A stretch of DNA of 64,000 nt, from contig NZ_CP019426.1 in assembly GCF_009834515.1 (NCBI RefSeq), positions 2,531,501-2,595,500 of the forward strand, written 5' to 3'. A program made the position numbers and the translations under genes. Under the pieces are notes generated by a model, which saw nothing but the letters and a program-made list of their open reading frames with translations, searched no databases and had not been told where the DNA came from. Below, in pieces: positions 27,282 through 35,396 of the stretch. Within the stretch, counting starts at the first letter, position 1, and every line of letters starts with the position of its first letter. Source of the stretch: Pseudomonas sp. R84 (GTDB lineage Bacteria; Pseudomonadota; Gammaproteobacteria; Pseudomonadales; Pseudomonadaceae).

Positions 27282-27406
27282 GCGGTGCCGTGTGGCCCGA
27301 ACTGATCGGCGGGCTACTTGCCGGAATAGTCTCTCGCGTCCACTCTATGACCTGCCGACAAGGAGCGTCCGCCGACCCTCCGTCGTGACCACAGGGAGCT
27401 TGCAGC

Positions 27407-27619
27407 ATGAGCGAAGACAACAAGGTAAAAGGTCCGGCGTCATACTTTCCCTCCATCGAGAAAAAATACGGCCGGCCCATCGATCACTGGCTGAACCTGC
27501 TCGCCGGCATCACCGACAAGAAACACATGGAACTGGTGGCGTGGCTCAAGGAAGAACACGGCATGGGCCACGGCCATGCCAACGCCTTGGTTGCGCATCA
27601 TCTGGCGGGTAAAAAGTGA
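27407..27619 (+). CDS. DUF4287-family small protein
   Basis: A 70-residue soluble protein of the DUF4287 type, recognised by ASYFPSIEKKYGRPIDHW and the C-terminal LKEEHGMGHGHANALVAH with its clustered histidines. Function is unknown. A GGGAG ribosome site lies upstream. It is followed after 13 nt by an acetyltransferase gene, probably in one transcript. Confidence 0.85.
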   Translation: MSEDNKVKGPASYFPSIEKKYGRPIDHWLNLLAGITDKKHMELVAWLKEEHGMGHGHANALVAHHLAGKK

Positions 27620-27632
27620 GGGCAGGGCAGCG

Positions 27633-28112
27633 ATGAATTTCACCCACCGGCCTGTGACGGCCGACGACGTCAACATTCTCTGCAGCTTTCCGCAGGGCGA
27701 ACAAGAACTGTTCTTCATGTTCCCGAAAGCCAACTTCCCGCTGACGGAAGAACAGATGCACAGCGCGATCAGCCAACGCTTCGACTCCACGGCTTTTCTG
27801 GCCAACGGCGAGTTCGTTGGCTTCGCCAATTTCTACCGCGCTGAGCACGATGGCATCTGCTGCATCGGCAACGTCATCGTCGCGCCCTACGCCCGAGGCC
27901 AGGGTGTTGCGCGGTACATCGTCGAAACCATGACCGCGCTGGGTTTCGAAAAATACCAGGCCAAGGAAGTGCAACTGTCCTGCTTCAACGAAAACACCGC
28001 AGGCCTGCTGCTCTACCCAAAACTCGGCTTCGTGCCGTACTCCATCGAAGAGCGCCCGGCACCGAATGGTGGACGTTCAGCGCTGATCAACATGACGCGC
28101 CGCCGACCCTAA
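27633..28112 (+). CDS. GNAT-family N-acetyltransferase
   Basis: A 159-residue protein with the GNAT acetyl-CoA signature (VIVAPYARGQGVARYIVETM, about 86-105) and a C-terminal YPKLGFVPY motif. The substrate is unknown. Homology and an AGGGCAG site support the ATG at 27633. It is probably co-transcribed with the DUF4287 gene. Confidence 0.88.
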   Translation: MNFTHRPVTADDVNILCSFPQGEQELFFMFPKANFPLTEEQMHSAISQRFDSTAFLANGEFVGFANFYRAEHDGICCIGNVIVAPYARGQGVARYIVETMTALGFEKYQAKEVQLSCFNENTAGLLLYPKLGFVPYSIEERPAPNGGRSALINMTRRRP

Positions 28113-28127
28113 TCATCCCCCAATCCT

Positions 28128-28290
28128 TGTGGGAGCCGGGCTTGCCCGCGATGACGCCAGCCCAGCGACCGCGAACCCAGAGCCCGACACAAAACCTGTG
28201 GGAGCGAGCCTGCTCGCGAAGACGCCAGCCCAGCCACCACAAGTCTCGCGCCACCCACAAACCCCCTGTGGGAGCGAGCTTGCTCGCGAA
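28128..28290. repeat. Three REP units in direct orientation
   Basis: REP units at about 28128-28155, 28197-28221 and 28267-28290 all point the same way, with similar ~45-nt spacers (GACGCCAGCCCAGC). The first belongs to a GGGAGCCGGGCTTGCCCGCGA variant. This differs from the inverted pairs elsewhere in the window. Confidence 0.85.
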
Positions 28291-28463
28291 GACGCCCACC
28301 CAGCCACCCCATCAACCACTAACCGAAATAAACAGTAAAAACCACCACTGTTTAAACGAAGCCTCAAGTAACCACCGAAACCCTACAACGCCTTGCGCCG
28401 TTACCTACGACTAAGCCAGAATCCGCCGGCTTGTGCGTCTAGGTCGCGGGTTCTATCGTCTGT

Positions 28464-28670
28464 CGGTCGCTGAAAACAGCGATCGGGTTTGGTAGCCCTG
28501 AGTTTTCGTAGATTGCATAAGCATCATGATTCGCAGTGTCTGTTCGACACGGCTTTATGGTGGTCATGCACAGGGCGTCTTCGGGCGCGCCGGTTTTCTA
28601 CGTCCCGGTCTACCAACCTGCGCATGGCCGCCACCCTCGTTTGGTAGCGAGAGTGATGGCTCCTTTTTTT
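28464..28670 (+). promoter_or_regulatory. Structured leader with terminator-like hairpin before DUF6124 gene
   Basis: A predicted RNA leader. Hairpin A: 9-bp stem 28464-28472/28477-28485 with loop AAAA. Hairpin B: GGG/CCC stem (28485-28498) with loop TTTGGTAG. Smaller hairpins follow, including GTGTC/GACAC. At 28610-28616 is CTACCAA, exactly complementary to 7 nt of that loop. Hairpin C (28627-28660) repeats the loop TTTGGTAG on a different stem (CTCG/CGAG, extended by GCC..GGC) and is followed by seven T (28664-28670). The ribosome site GTAGGAG comes directly after. It looks like an attenuator or cis-acting RNA; no known class was recognised. Confidence 0.55.
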
Positions 28671-28688
28671 GACGTAGGAGCTTCATCA

Positions 28689-29051
28689 ATGATCAAACCA
28701 ACACCCAACCCACCAGAAACCGACCCCACATCCCCTTACGAATCCCCCGACTCCAAGCGATTCCACGAAGCCGCCGAACGCGCCCTCGACCACTACCTCA
28801 AACCCGCCAGCCAAATCATGGCCAGCACCCAACAGCCCGAACGCATGTACCTCGCCAACCCGAAGTACAACAGCGAATCCCTGCTCGCCAACGCCAGCGA
28901 AACCCTCGGCTCCGCCAGCGAAATGCTCCTCAACTTCGCCGCCATGCTCGACACCCCGCACCGCAAAACCGCACTGGGCATCGCCCAGGTGGTGATGCTC
29001 GGCGAAATCGCCGTAAACCAAGCGCTGGATAACGTCGAAATCGCCAGCTAA
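28689..29051 (+). CDS. DUF6124-family protein (formerly DUF3077)
   Basis: A 120-residue Pseudomonas-specific protein, soluble and helical, recognised by SKRFHEAAERALDHYL (about 20-35), ESLLANASETLGSASEML and the C-terminal GIAQVVMLGEIAVNQALD. Function is unknown; members are multicopy in fluorescent pseudomonads. AGGAG lies 8 nt before the ATG at 28689. The structured leader immediately upstream suggests control of transcription elongation. The next gene is a lipase-type effector 137 nt downstream. Confidence 0.85.
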   Translation: MIKPTPNPPETDPTSPYESPDSKRFHEAAERALDHYLKPASQIMASTQQPERMYLANPKYNSESLLANASETLGSASEMLLNFAAMLDTPHRKTALGIAQVVMLGEIAVNQALDNVEIAS

Positions 29052-29187
29052 CCCCCACCCCGACGAGGGGAAACCCTCGTCGAACCCCGCTGTCACAGCC
29101 TGGCTGGCACACGGCCACGGCTTGCGCCCCCCAGCCACGGCTGTCACCCTTCGGGCCGTTCTCAAGGATCAGAACCAGGAATCACGG

Positions 29188-30729
29188 ATGAGTGGCTACG
29201 TACCCAACCCCCCGAAAAATTACCGTTACGAAGAAGCCAAACCCGTCGATATTCACGCCCAGCGTTGGGCGGAATATGAGAAACACGGGAAAGAACCTGC
29301 GCGCGAACCTGAGAAAATCGGGATTGCGTTGAGGATTGGGGTTTTCTTTGATGGCACTGGGAATAATGCGAATAACACGGCGGCGGGATTGCTGTGTGGG
29401 GCGCAGCATCCGATTGCGCCCGAGGATATCCCTGCCAGTTGTCAGCCCTATATGAGGGATCCGGACAGCAGCTACGCCAACGACACCACCAATGTTCAGA
29501 AACTGAGCGAACTGTACTTCGCACCTCAAAAGGCCGAAGGGGATAGTTCGCAAAAGCAAGCGTTCCGGATGATTTACATCGAGGGAATAGGAACTCAGTC
29601 AGGCAAGAAGGACAGTACGTTAGGTGGTGGTACTGGCCGAGGCGAAACAGGCGTGGCGGGCCGAGTTCAGTTGTCGTTTGCAGAGATCAAAACGCGTATC
29701 AAGGACGTGTTGGACAACAATCCCAATAGTGAAATTACGTCCCTGACCTTTGATGCATTCGGCTTCAGCCGTGGTGCTGCTGCGGCAAGACACTTTGCCA
29801 ACGAAGTCGTACGTGGAAAGCAGGGGCCACTCGGGGAGGTTTTGCGCAGCAACGCCAATGCCCTCAGCCGGACCTTCATCGAAGAGTACAAAAGCAGCAT
29901 CAACATTGGTTTTATTGGCCTTTTTGATACGGTGCCATCCATTGCGGGCTGGTCGAATCTGGGGGATATCAAAAGTCCCATCGCAACAGGAATCAAACTT
30001 TACCTCGACCGTCGCTTCTTCACAGATGTCGTGCAGCTATCCGCACGTGACGAATATCGGGCCAACTTCGCTCTGAGCCGCGTTAAAGCGGATCACTTGG
30101 AAATAACTCTGCCCGGGGTTCATTCCGACATCGGCGGTGGCTACCGCGATAAGGTCGAAGAGTGTGTGCTCGTCAGTCCGATGCAAACGCTTGAGGTGTC
30201 GCAATTTACCGATGTCTCCACTACGTCGATCTACCGTGATGCCGTAACGGTGAAGGCGCAGTGGCTTGCCAAAGGATGGCCAGAAGAGATGTTGGAGATC
30301 GTCACGCCTGATGCCCTTCCTCTGCCAATTGATCGGCAGGATCGGCTCAGCCCACGCATGAAGCGCGTATATGCCGCAGTGCAACTCAAACGTCCTGTGA
30401 GTGGCTTGCTCTCCAGGGTATATCTACGAGTGATGCACCGATTGGCAAAAGAGAAGGGCGTTCGGTTCCAAGACATTCCCGATACGCCTGAGTTGGCAGT
30501 GCCCGCAGAGCTTCAAGCGCTGTGTGATCGATTTCTGGCGGGTAGTTACGACACCTCAATGCAAGAAGACCAACTGCTGAAGCTGAAGTACATTCACATG
30601 TCTGCAAATTGGAACCATCCTCTCGGGCGCAGAGATGGCACTGGCGTCCGCGCCGTTTACATCAATGCCCCGACGCCGGACTCGATACGCGTACAACACC
30701 CTCATGTAGCTGACTGGAAACTTTGGTGA
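29188..30729 (+). CDS. DUF2235 / Tle1-type phospholipase effector
   Basis: A 513-residue protein of the DUF2235 alpha/beta hydrolase family, which includes type VI secretion phospholipase effectors of the Tle1 class. The opening strand IGVFFDGTGNN (about 50-60), nucleophile elbow GFSRG (Ser194), Asp247 (LFDTVP) and His312 (LPGVHSDIGGGY) give a full catalytic triad. No signal peptide is present, fitting delivery by a needle machine. The next two genes encode lipoproteins; the first overlaps this stop codon, the usual effector-immunity arrangement. No vgrG or hcp gene is nearby, so it is an orphan effector whose delivery system lies elsewhere. Confidence 0.85.
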   Translation: MSGYVPNPPKNYRYEEAKPVDIHAQRWAEYEKHGKEPAREPEKIGIALRIGVFFDGTGNNANNTAAGLLCGAQHPIAPEDIPASCQPYMRDPDSSYANDTTNVQKLSELYFAPQKAEGDSSQKQAFRMIYIEGIGTQSGKKDSTLGGGTGRGETGVAGRVQLSFAEIKTRIKDVLDNNPNSEITSLTFDAFGFSRGAAAARHFANEVVRGKQGPLGEVLRSNANALSRTFIEEYKSSINIGFIGLFDTVPSIAGWSNLGDIKSPIATGIKLYLDRRFFTDVVQLSARDEYRANFALSRVKADHLEITLPGVHSDIGGGYRDKVEECVLVSPMQTLEVSQFTDVSTTSIYRDAVTVKAQWLAKGWPEEMLEIVTPDALPLPIDRQDRLSPRMKRVYAAVQLKRPVSGLLSRVYLRVMHRLAKEKGVRFQDIPDTPELAVPAELQALCDRFLAGSYDTSMQEDQLLKLKYIHMSANWNHPLGRRDGTGVRAVYINAPTPDSIRVQHPHVADWKLW

Positions 30730-31388
30730 TGAAAGTACTTTTTACCCTGCTATGCGCGCTGTTCATTACTGGGTGCCAGTCAGCGGATCCACTTTCAGCA
30801 AAAAATGACCCGAAATCCGAGTGGTGGGAGTTGGCGTTTACCGAGCCGGACTACATGAAGGTCTGGGTAGAGAACAGTTCTGTTCAAGACATTAACGGCA
30901 GGATTTTCTACAAAACCGGCGGCGGCACCGCTGCGGGGGGAGAACCTGAAGATGGCACGGAGTCTGCCCGAGGTTGGACAGGTGGGGTAGGCGGCAGCGG
31001 AAGGAGAGTGGTGGGAGCAGATTTACCTGTTCGCATCTGGGTCCGTTGGCAATCTATTGTCGAACAGAAAACGTGGCAGGCATGGGTAGAAATCCCAGAG
31101 GAAGCCAGGCAGTTGATGGTGGCGTCCGTCAATCAACGTTGCCCGCAGACGCCTGATCAGGAAGCGAGATTTATGGCGTCGGTTTATCTAGGGTTGGCCC
31201 CCGGTGGTGTTGTGCAGGTTTGGGTAAGAGACTCTTGCCACCACCCGGTTAAAGTCGCTCGAGCGCAGGCTGAAATTGAGCCACTGGGGCCGAGCCAAGG
31301 TAAGAACGAAGGGCGTTACGCTTATCCGGTGAGTGAAAAGGCCAAGCGGTACATCGATAAATATGGCATTCCATACGGAAGTTGGTAG
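30729..31388 (+). CDS. DUF2931 lipoprotein, probable effector immunity protein (copy 1)
   Basis: A 219-residue lipoprotein with the lipobox LFITGC (Cys16) after a hydrophobic signal. It matches the DUF2931 type, with WWELAFTEPDYMKVWVE near the start and GRYAYPVSEKAKRYIDKYG near the end. The ATG overlaps the effector's stop codon by 1 nt (TGATG), so the two are translationally coupled. A periplasmic lipoprotein next to a Tle1-type enzyme is expected to neutralise it; that role is inferred. It differs from copy 2 by a Gly-rich insert around residue 80. Confidence 0.82.
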   Translation: MKVLFTLLCALFITGCQSADPLSAKNDPKSEWWELAFTEPDYMKVWVENSSVQDINGRIFYKTGGGTAAGGEPEDGTESARGWTGGVGGSGRRVVGADLPVRIWVRWQSIVEQKTWQAWVEIPEEARQLMVASVNQRCPQTPDQEARFMASVYLGLAPGGVVQVWVRDSCHHPVKVARAQAEIEPLGPSQGKNEGRYAYPVSEKAKRYIDKYGIPYGSW

Positions 31389-31419
31389 TCGTGACACTTA
31401 ACTGAATGGATCTTTTGTA

Positions 31420-32076
31420 ATGAACGCAAGGATTGCGCTGCTGGGCGCTTTATTGATATCTGGCTGCCAAATCGGAGGTCCAGAAACCGGCGAAAATGAC
31501 CCTAAATATCCATGGTGGGAGTTAGTGTTCGTTGAGCCGAATTACATGAGGGTCTGGGTAGAGGACAGCTCCGTCCAAGACATCAATAACAGAATTTTCT
31601 TTCGCGCTGGCAAGAGCACTGCTGCTAGCGGTGAGCCCGATATCAGCACAGAGTCTGCTCGTGGTTGGGGGACAGTATCGGGGACTGGGATGCCTGTAAC
31701 GGGCGCTGATCTTCCAAAACAAATCTTTGTCCGCTGGCAATCCATAACAGAGCAAAAAACCTACCAAGGTTTCATCGAAATTCCGGAAGAGGGCAGGCAA
31801 CTGATGGTGAAGTCAACACACCAGCGTTGCCCGGAAACACCGGAGAAAACTGCTCGCTTTATGGCGTCACTTTACGTGGGGCTCGCTCCAGGCGGCGTAC
31901 TTCAAGCATGGGTTAGAGACTCATGTCGAAATCCGGTTGCGGTTGCCCGAGGTCAAGGTGGGATAGAAGTTTTGGGGCCGGAACAAGGGAAGCACGGTGG
32001 TCGTTATGCCTATCCGGTAAGTGAGAAGGCTAAGCGATATGTGGAAGAGTACGGCATTCCGTATGGAAGTTGGTAA
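31420..32076 (+). CDS. DUF2931 lipoprotein, probable effector immunity protein (copy 2)
   Basis: A 218-residue paralogue of the preceding gene with the lipobox LLISGC and the same framework (WWELVFVEPNYMRVWVED, CRNPVAVARG, GRYAYPVSEKAKRYVEEYG). The two copies are clearly homologous but diverged in the middle. The gap to copy 1 is 31 nt, so the three genes form one operon. A second copy may protect against a variant effector, or be a leftover from tandem duplication. Confidence 0.82.
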   Translation: MNARIALLGALLISGCQIGGPETGENDPKYPWWELVFVEPNYMRVWVEDSSVQDINNRIFFRAGKSTAASGEPDISTESARGWGTVSGTGMPVTGADLPKQIFVRWQSITEQKTYQGFIEIPEEGRQLMVKSTHQRCPETPEKTARFMASLYVGLAPGGVLQAWVRDSCRNPVAVARGQGGIEVLGPEQGKHGGRYAYPVSEKAKRYVEEYGIPYGSW

Positions 32077-32346
32077 GAGGCAGGCAGAAGGTATTTCTCC
32101 TACCTGTCTTCCAGCAAAGTGGTTTTGAGTAACCATCTTTGACAGCTGCCGTGTCAATGCTGGGTTCAACGGAGGTCCGCTTTCGGTCATAAAAGGAGGT
32201 TCACAAGTGACCGTTTTTGCCCAAAAGTGGACGCGCATCCAGGGCAGCTCAGTCGCATGTCTTCTAGCGCAAAGAGTAATAAATGTAGCGATGTTTATTC
32301 TTGACCCGCATGGCACAATCGAAACTCATAAGATCAGGAGGCACAC

Positions 32347-33180
32347 ATGTCTGAGTCTGGAAATGTCAAAAGCACGATAGATGCAGTCACTGGTCTAGTC
32401 AAAGAAATTCCCGTCTATCAAGATTTACTACAGCCCTCGGTTCGAGAGGTTGGGAAAGGATTACACACTGTAGCTAAGACAGTGAATATCGCATTATCAC
32501 CTCTTGGCGCTCTAGTTTGGGGTTATGATCAAATTAGTAAATTCGTGACGATAAAGGTGGCAGAAAAGCTCAGCCATACGCCGGTTGAAAACATAATACC
32601 GCCTAAGCTTAACGTAGCAGGACCGGCATTGGACGCGCTTCGATACATTGGTCATGACGAGGCGCTTAGTGATTTATATGCCAGTCTTCTGGCCACAGCA
32701 ATGGATAAAGAAACAGCAGAATCTTCTCATCCCGCATTCGTTGAGATAATTCGTCAAATGACGGCTGATGAAGCAAAAATAATGAAATTATTTTTAGATA
32801 GGAATGCTTGTCCGACCATAACTATTCGGGCAGAGGTAAAAGAAGGTAATGCTGGATTTGATCATACAATACTAATTAACTTCCTTGGTGATGATGCGCA
32901 GTGTGAGTTGCCTGATATGAGTCCTTATTACTTAGATAATTTAAGGCGCTTGGGTCTTTTAGAGGTTTTGCCTGTATATGGCCTGCACGACTCTGACGGA
33001 TATAGCAGATTGGAAGATGGCGAGGAAACCCAAAAAATAATTTTGAGTATTTCAGAAGAGTCTGAGTATAAGCCTAGAGTAATTCGAGGCGGCGTTAAAA
33101 TCTCTCCGTTGGGAAGCTTGTTTTTAGATGCCTGCATTAAACTAAAAAAACCGCTCTCCGAATCCTCGCCAACTGTGTAG
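32347..33180 (+). CDS. Abi-alpha (DUF4393) protein
   Basis: A 277-residue protein of the DUF4393 / Abi-alpha type, a family named from abortive-infection phage resistance. Key segments are PLGALVWGYDQISKFV (about 50-66), LRYIGHDEALSDLYASLLATAMD (about 98-120) and the C-terminal ISPLGSLFLDACI. There is no clear enzyme motif. The gene is noticeably AT-rich with many AAA/ATA/TTA codons, unlike its neighbours, suggesting horizontal transfer. A perfect AGGAGG precedes the ATG. A 270-nt gap with no gene separates it from the lipoproteins. Confidence 0.8.
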   Translation: MSESGNVKSTIDAVTGLVKEIPVYQDLLQPSVREVGKGLHTVAKTVNIALSPLGALVWGYDQISKFVTIKVAEKLSHTPVENIIPPKLNVAGPALDALRYIGHDEALSDLYASLLATAMDKETAESSHPAFVEIIRQMTADEAKIMKLFLDRNACPTITIRAEVKEGNAGFDHTILINFLGDDAQCELPDMSPYYLDNLRRLGLLEVLPVYGLHDSDGYSRLEDGEETQKIILSISEESEYKPRVIRGGVKISPLGSLFLDACIKLKKPLSESSPTV

Positions 33181-33197
33181 ACAGTTCGACTGGCAGA

Positions 33198-33224
33198 TTG
33201 CTGCCGCTCGTTTACGGGCAGCAA
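33198..33224. terminator. Hairpin between convergent Abi-alpha and HNH genes
   Basis: An 8-bp stem (TTGCTGCC at 33198-33205 and GGCAGCAA at 33217-33224) with an 11-nt loop, 18 nt after the Abi-alpha stop codon. No T-run follows on the plus strand. Confidence 0.6.
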
Positions 33225-33284
33225 CGAGCCAGAGATATACCGAAAGAAATAAAAAAATTCGCGACAACGCTGTATCTCGGGTGC

Positions 33285-34154
33285 CTAGAACTCTAATAAC
33301 GTCGTAAGGTTTTCATTCTTTGCCTCTAAGTAATCTGACAAATTCTTTGCAATATGCCGAAACGACATTCGCTTCACCTTCCCGTTTTGCAGAAATATGC
33401 AGTGCCCAAGATCATAGTCATTTTCATTTGGGAATCCGGTAGTATCGGCTGGGATGTTAATCATCCCCATAAACTCACCTAGGATACCTACCACTACTCC
33501 AAAGCACCCTTTTCCAGGAATAATGAGCACGCAGGAACAATTGCTTAGCTCTACTATCATTTTGAACATTTGGAAATCACCCGGATCTGGTAGGTCTTGA
33601 TCGTTTTGGAAGCGAGTGTAGAGTCGAACATCAGGCCGAATATCCATCAAAGAATTAGCGGTTACTATTTTTCGAGGTTCGGAATGCATGACCCCTTTTC
33701 GAAACAGGTCACCATAAGCGTAGAAGCCCGCGGCCAGAGCCACCTTTGCCACAAACTTTATGTCGGCGTTTAAATCCAGCGTCAAACCATCGATTTTTAC
33801 TTGACCTCCGCGGCGTTCCCCTTTTTTCAAATATCTACGTTGTTTTAAGTCGTAAATCTGCAGCCCATTCTTTGAAAAAGTTACTTGCACAGGGGAACCG
33901 TCAATCAGCGTCGCACGGCGGGCTTTTGGCTGCGGCTGGGAACCCGAGTGGCCTTTGGCATTCGCCCTGTCGCGATTGAAAAGCATCAAAAAATCGTTGG
34001 CAATAGCGCCATCAACTTTGGATCCCACTTCATTGTTGAATTTCCTATCCGCTTGAATGCAGAAACTGTCTAAGCCCCCGAGCGAAATCGGAATAATGTG
34101 CTCTTTGCTCAAGTCAGTGCTGGGTCCATCTAAATAAATGCAGTAATTGCTCAT
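33285..34154 (-). CDS. HNH-like endonuclease
   Basis: A 289-residue protein with the HNH pattern LSKEHIIPISLGG (about 16-28) followed by SFCIQADRKFNN. In the usual form of this subfamily the start is C-x-x-C before the KEH motif; here it reads CIYL, so one zinc Cys is missing. The remaining ~230 residues (about 55-289) have no recognised domain. GGAG lies 8 nt before the ATG. It is 70 nt downstream of the YaaC-like gene on the same strand, so the two are probably one operon. Base use is AT-rich. Role as defence nuclease is inferred. Confidence 0.7.
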   Translation of the reverse strand: MSNYCIYLDGPSTDLSKEHIIPISLGGLDSFCIQADRKFNNEVGSKVDGAIANDFLMLFNRDRANAKGHSGSQPQPKARRATLIDGSPVQVTFSKNGLQIYDLKQRRYLKKGERRGGQVKIDGLTLDLNADIKFVAKVALAAGFYAYGDLFRKGVMHSEPRKIVTANSLMDIRPDVRLYTRFQNDQDLPDPGDFQMFKMIVELSNCSCVLIIPGKGCFGVVVGILGEFMGMINIPADTTGFPNENDYDLGHCIFLQNGKVKRMSFRHIAKNLSDYLEAKNENLTTLLEF

Positions 34155-34224
34155 CCCATACGCTCCAAGGTCGATTTCACGTTGAGTTTTCTTGAGAGCA
34201 CTACCTTCAATTTACTAGTAATGA

Positions 34225-35370
34225 TTACTGTAGGACGATTGCGGGCTTGGCAACATCTTGCTCTGAGAACTCTGATGCCATCAAGTAGAGGAACTGCATC
34301 GGCTGCCCAGTAATAAAATCTTGGATTAGCGGGCCGAAATTGCCTTGGGATATTTTTGGTAATTGATGAGGCCTGTACCGGGTAATTGACCCCAAATAAT
34401 AGGAAATTGCGTATATGCTGAGTAGTTGGGGTAAAACATGCTGCTGTTCTGCTGGTGGGCATGCATACAGATAGTACTTTCGATAGGGCGGGACGGTAGA
34501 TACTATCGACCAAATACGGTCCTTAATAATCTTTGATAGTTCCTGAACCTTATCGGTGGCGTAGCCACCAATCGGAATCGGTGCCTTCATCTCGAGGGTG
34601 GTCAGAACTTTATCTGTGATAGGGTCCTGACTGACCATTTTGAAATCAACATTCAAACCGGTTCTTTTCAAGAGTTGAGAACGCGTCATGCCATGCCTGG
34701 TAAGGTTTTCGGTTTTCAAAATCATCCTAATCCATGCAGTTTTACCCTGATAGTCCTTCCAGTACTGGATGCTTTCTATTGGGAACATTCGCTCATCTGC
34801 ATCCTCTGCTGCACACCACAATCGGTGTCCGCTTACCGTCTGAGGCAATAGTTTTGTTAGTTCGTAATTGAAGCTGGCGGATAGTGACGTTCCTGTCACA
34901 GCTCGTAAGAACTCATCAAAGTTTTGAAGTATTTGTTTGTTGTTCGGGCTGGGAAATGCGGCGAGGTACGCATCAACCAGCTCGACATTTGGGGCGCGGA
35001 GCTGCTCGGACAAGCCATGCTGCGCTTTATCAAATGTTGGTTGTTGTCCACGAGTCAGGCAAAAAGCTTTAACTAAATTCATGTAGCTGTAATAGAGAGA
35101 GAGCGGTCTTGACTCTAGCGTCTGTGCCTGGTTTGCAGCTTGAAAAAAATCTCGTGCTTGACGCAAGCACGCTTGGGCCTCTTCTTTAGCGGCCGCCGGG
35201 CATTTTTGGCTTATGCTTCCCTCTATAATTGACCATGGATCCAAAGCGAACAGAGTGTGTTGGACCTTATATCTGTTCTTGTGAGCAAGTGTGGCCGGCC
35301 AGAACGAGAAGTCCACAACCCGTTGCCTTGAATCAACTCTTTTTCCTGGTCGTGCTGGAGGCAATCTCAT
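34225..35370 (-). CDS. YaaC-like protein (probably frameshifted at its 5' end)
   Basis: A 381-residue protein with YaaC-family features: RPLSLYYSYMNLVKAFCLTRG (about 86-106) and YAISYYLGSITRYRPHQLPKI (about 331-351). YaaC has no assigned biochemical function. The annotated ATG at 35370 has no ribosome site. An ATG at 35425 starts a frame (MKDENMWPFNSL, then MTFDEIASSTTRK) that resembles the family's true N-terminus but enters a stop after a run of five A; removing one A would join it to this frame at RVDSRQRVVDF. So the gene may be frameshifted or contain a sequencing error. It pairs with the HNH gene downstream. Confidence 0.7.
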   Translation of the reverse strand: MRLPPARPGKRVDSRQRVVDFSFWPATLAHKNRYKVQHTLFALDPWSIIEGSISQKCPAAAKEEAQACLRQARDFFQAANQAQTLESRPLSLYYSYMNLVKAFCLTRGQQPTFDKAQHGLSEQLRAPNVELVDAYLAAFPSPNNKQILQNFDEFLRAVTGTSLSASFNYELTKLLPQTVSGHRLWCAAEDADERMFPIESIQYWKDYQGKTAWIRMILKTENLTRHGMTRSQLLKRTGLNVDFKMVSQDPITDKVLTTLEMKAPIPIGGYATDKVQELSKIIKDRIWSIVSTVPPYRKYYLYACPPAEQQHVLPQLLSIYAISYYLGSITRYRPHQLPKISQGNFGPLIQDFITGQPMQFLYLMASEFSEQDVAKPAIVLQ

Positions 35371-35396
35371 CGAACGTCATTCCATTGGCGAGTGAA

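Noticed and set aside
28128..28290. CRISPR-like direct repeats
   Set aside because: Only three units, degenerate, with spacers that share sequence; they are REP units.
28441..28600. Possible tRNA or tmRNA in the structured region
   Set aside because: No CCA-type acceptor, T-loop GTTCGA-type element or cloverleaf; the features fit a leader RNA better.
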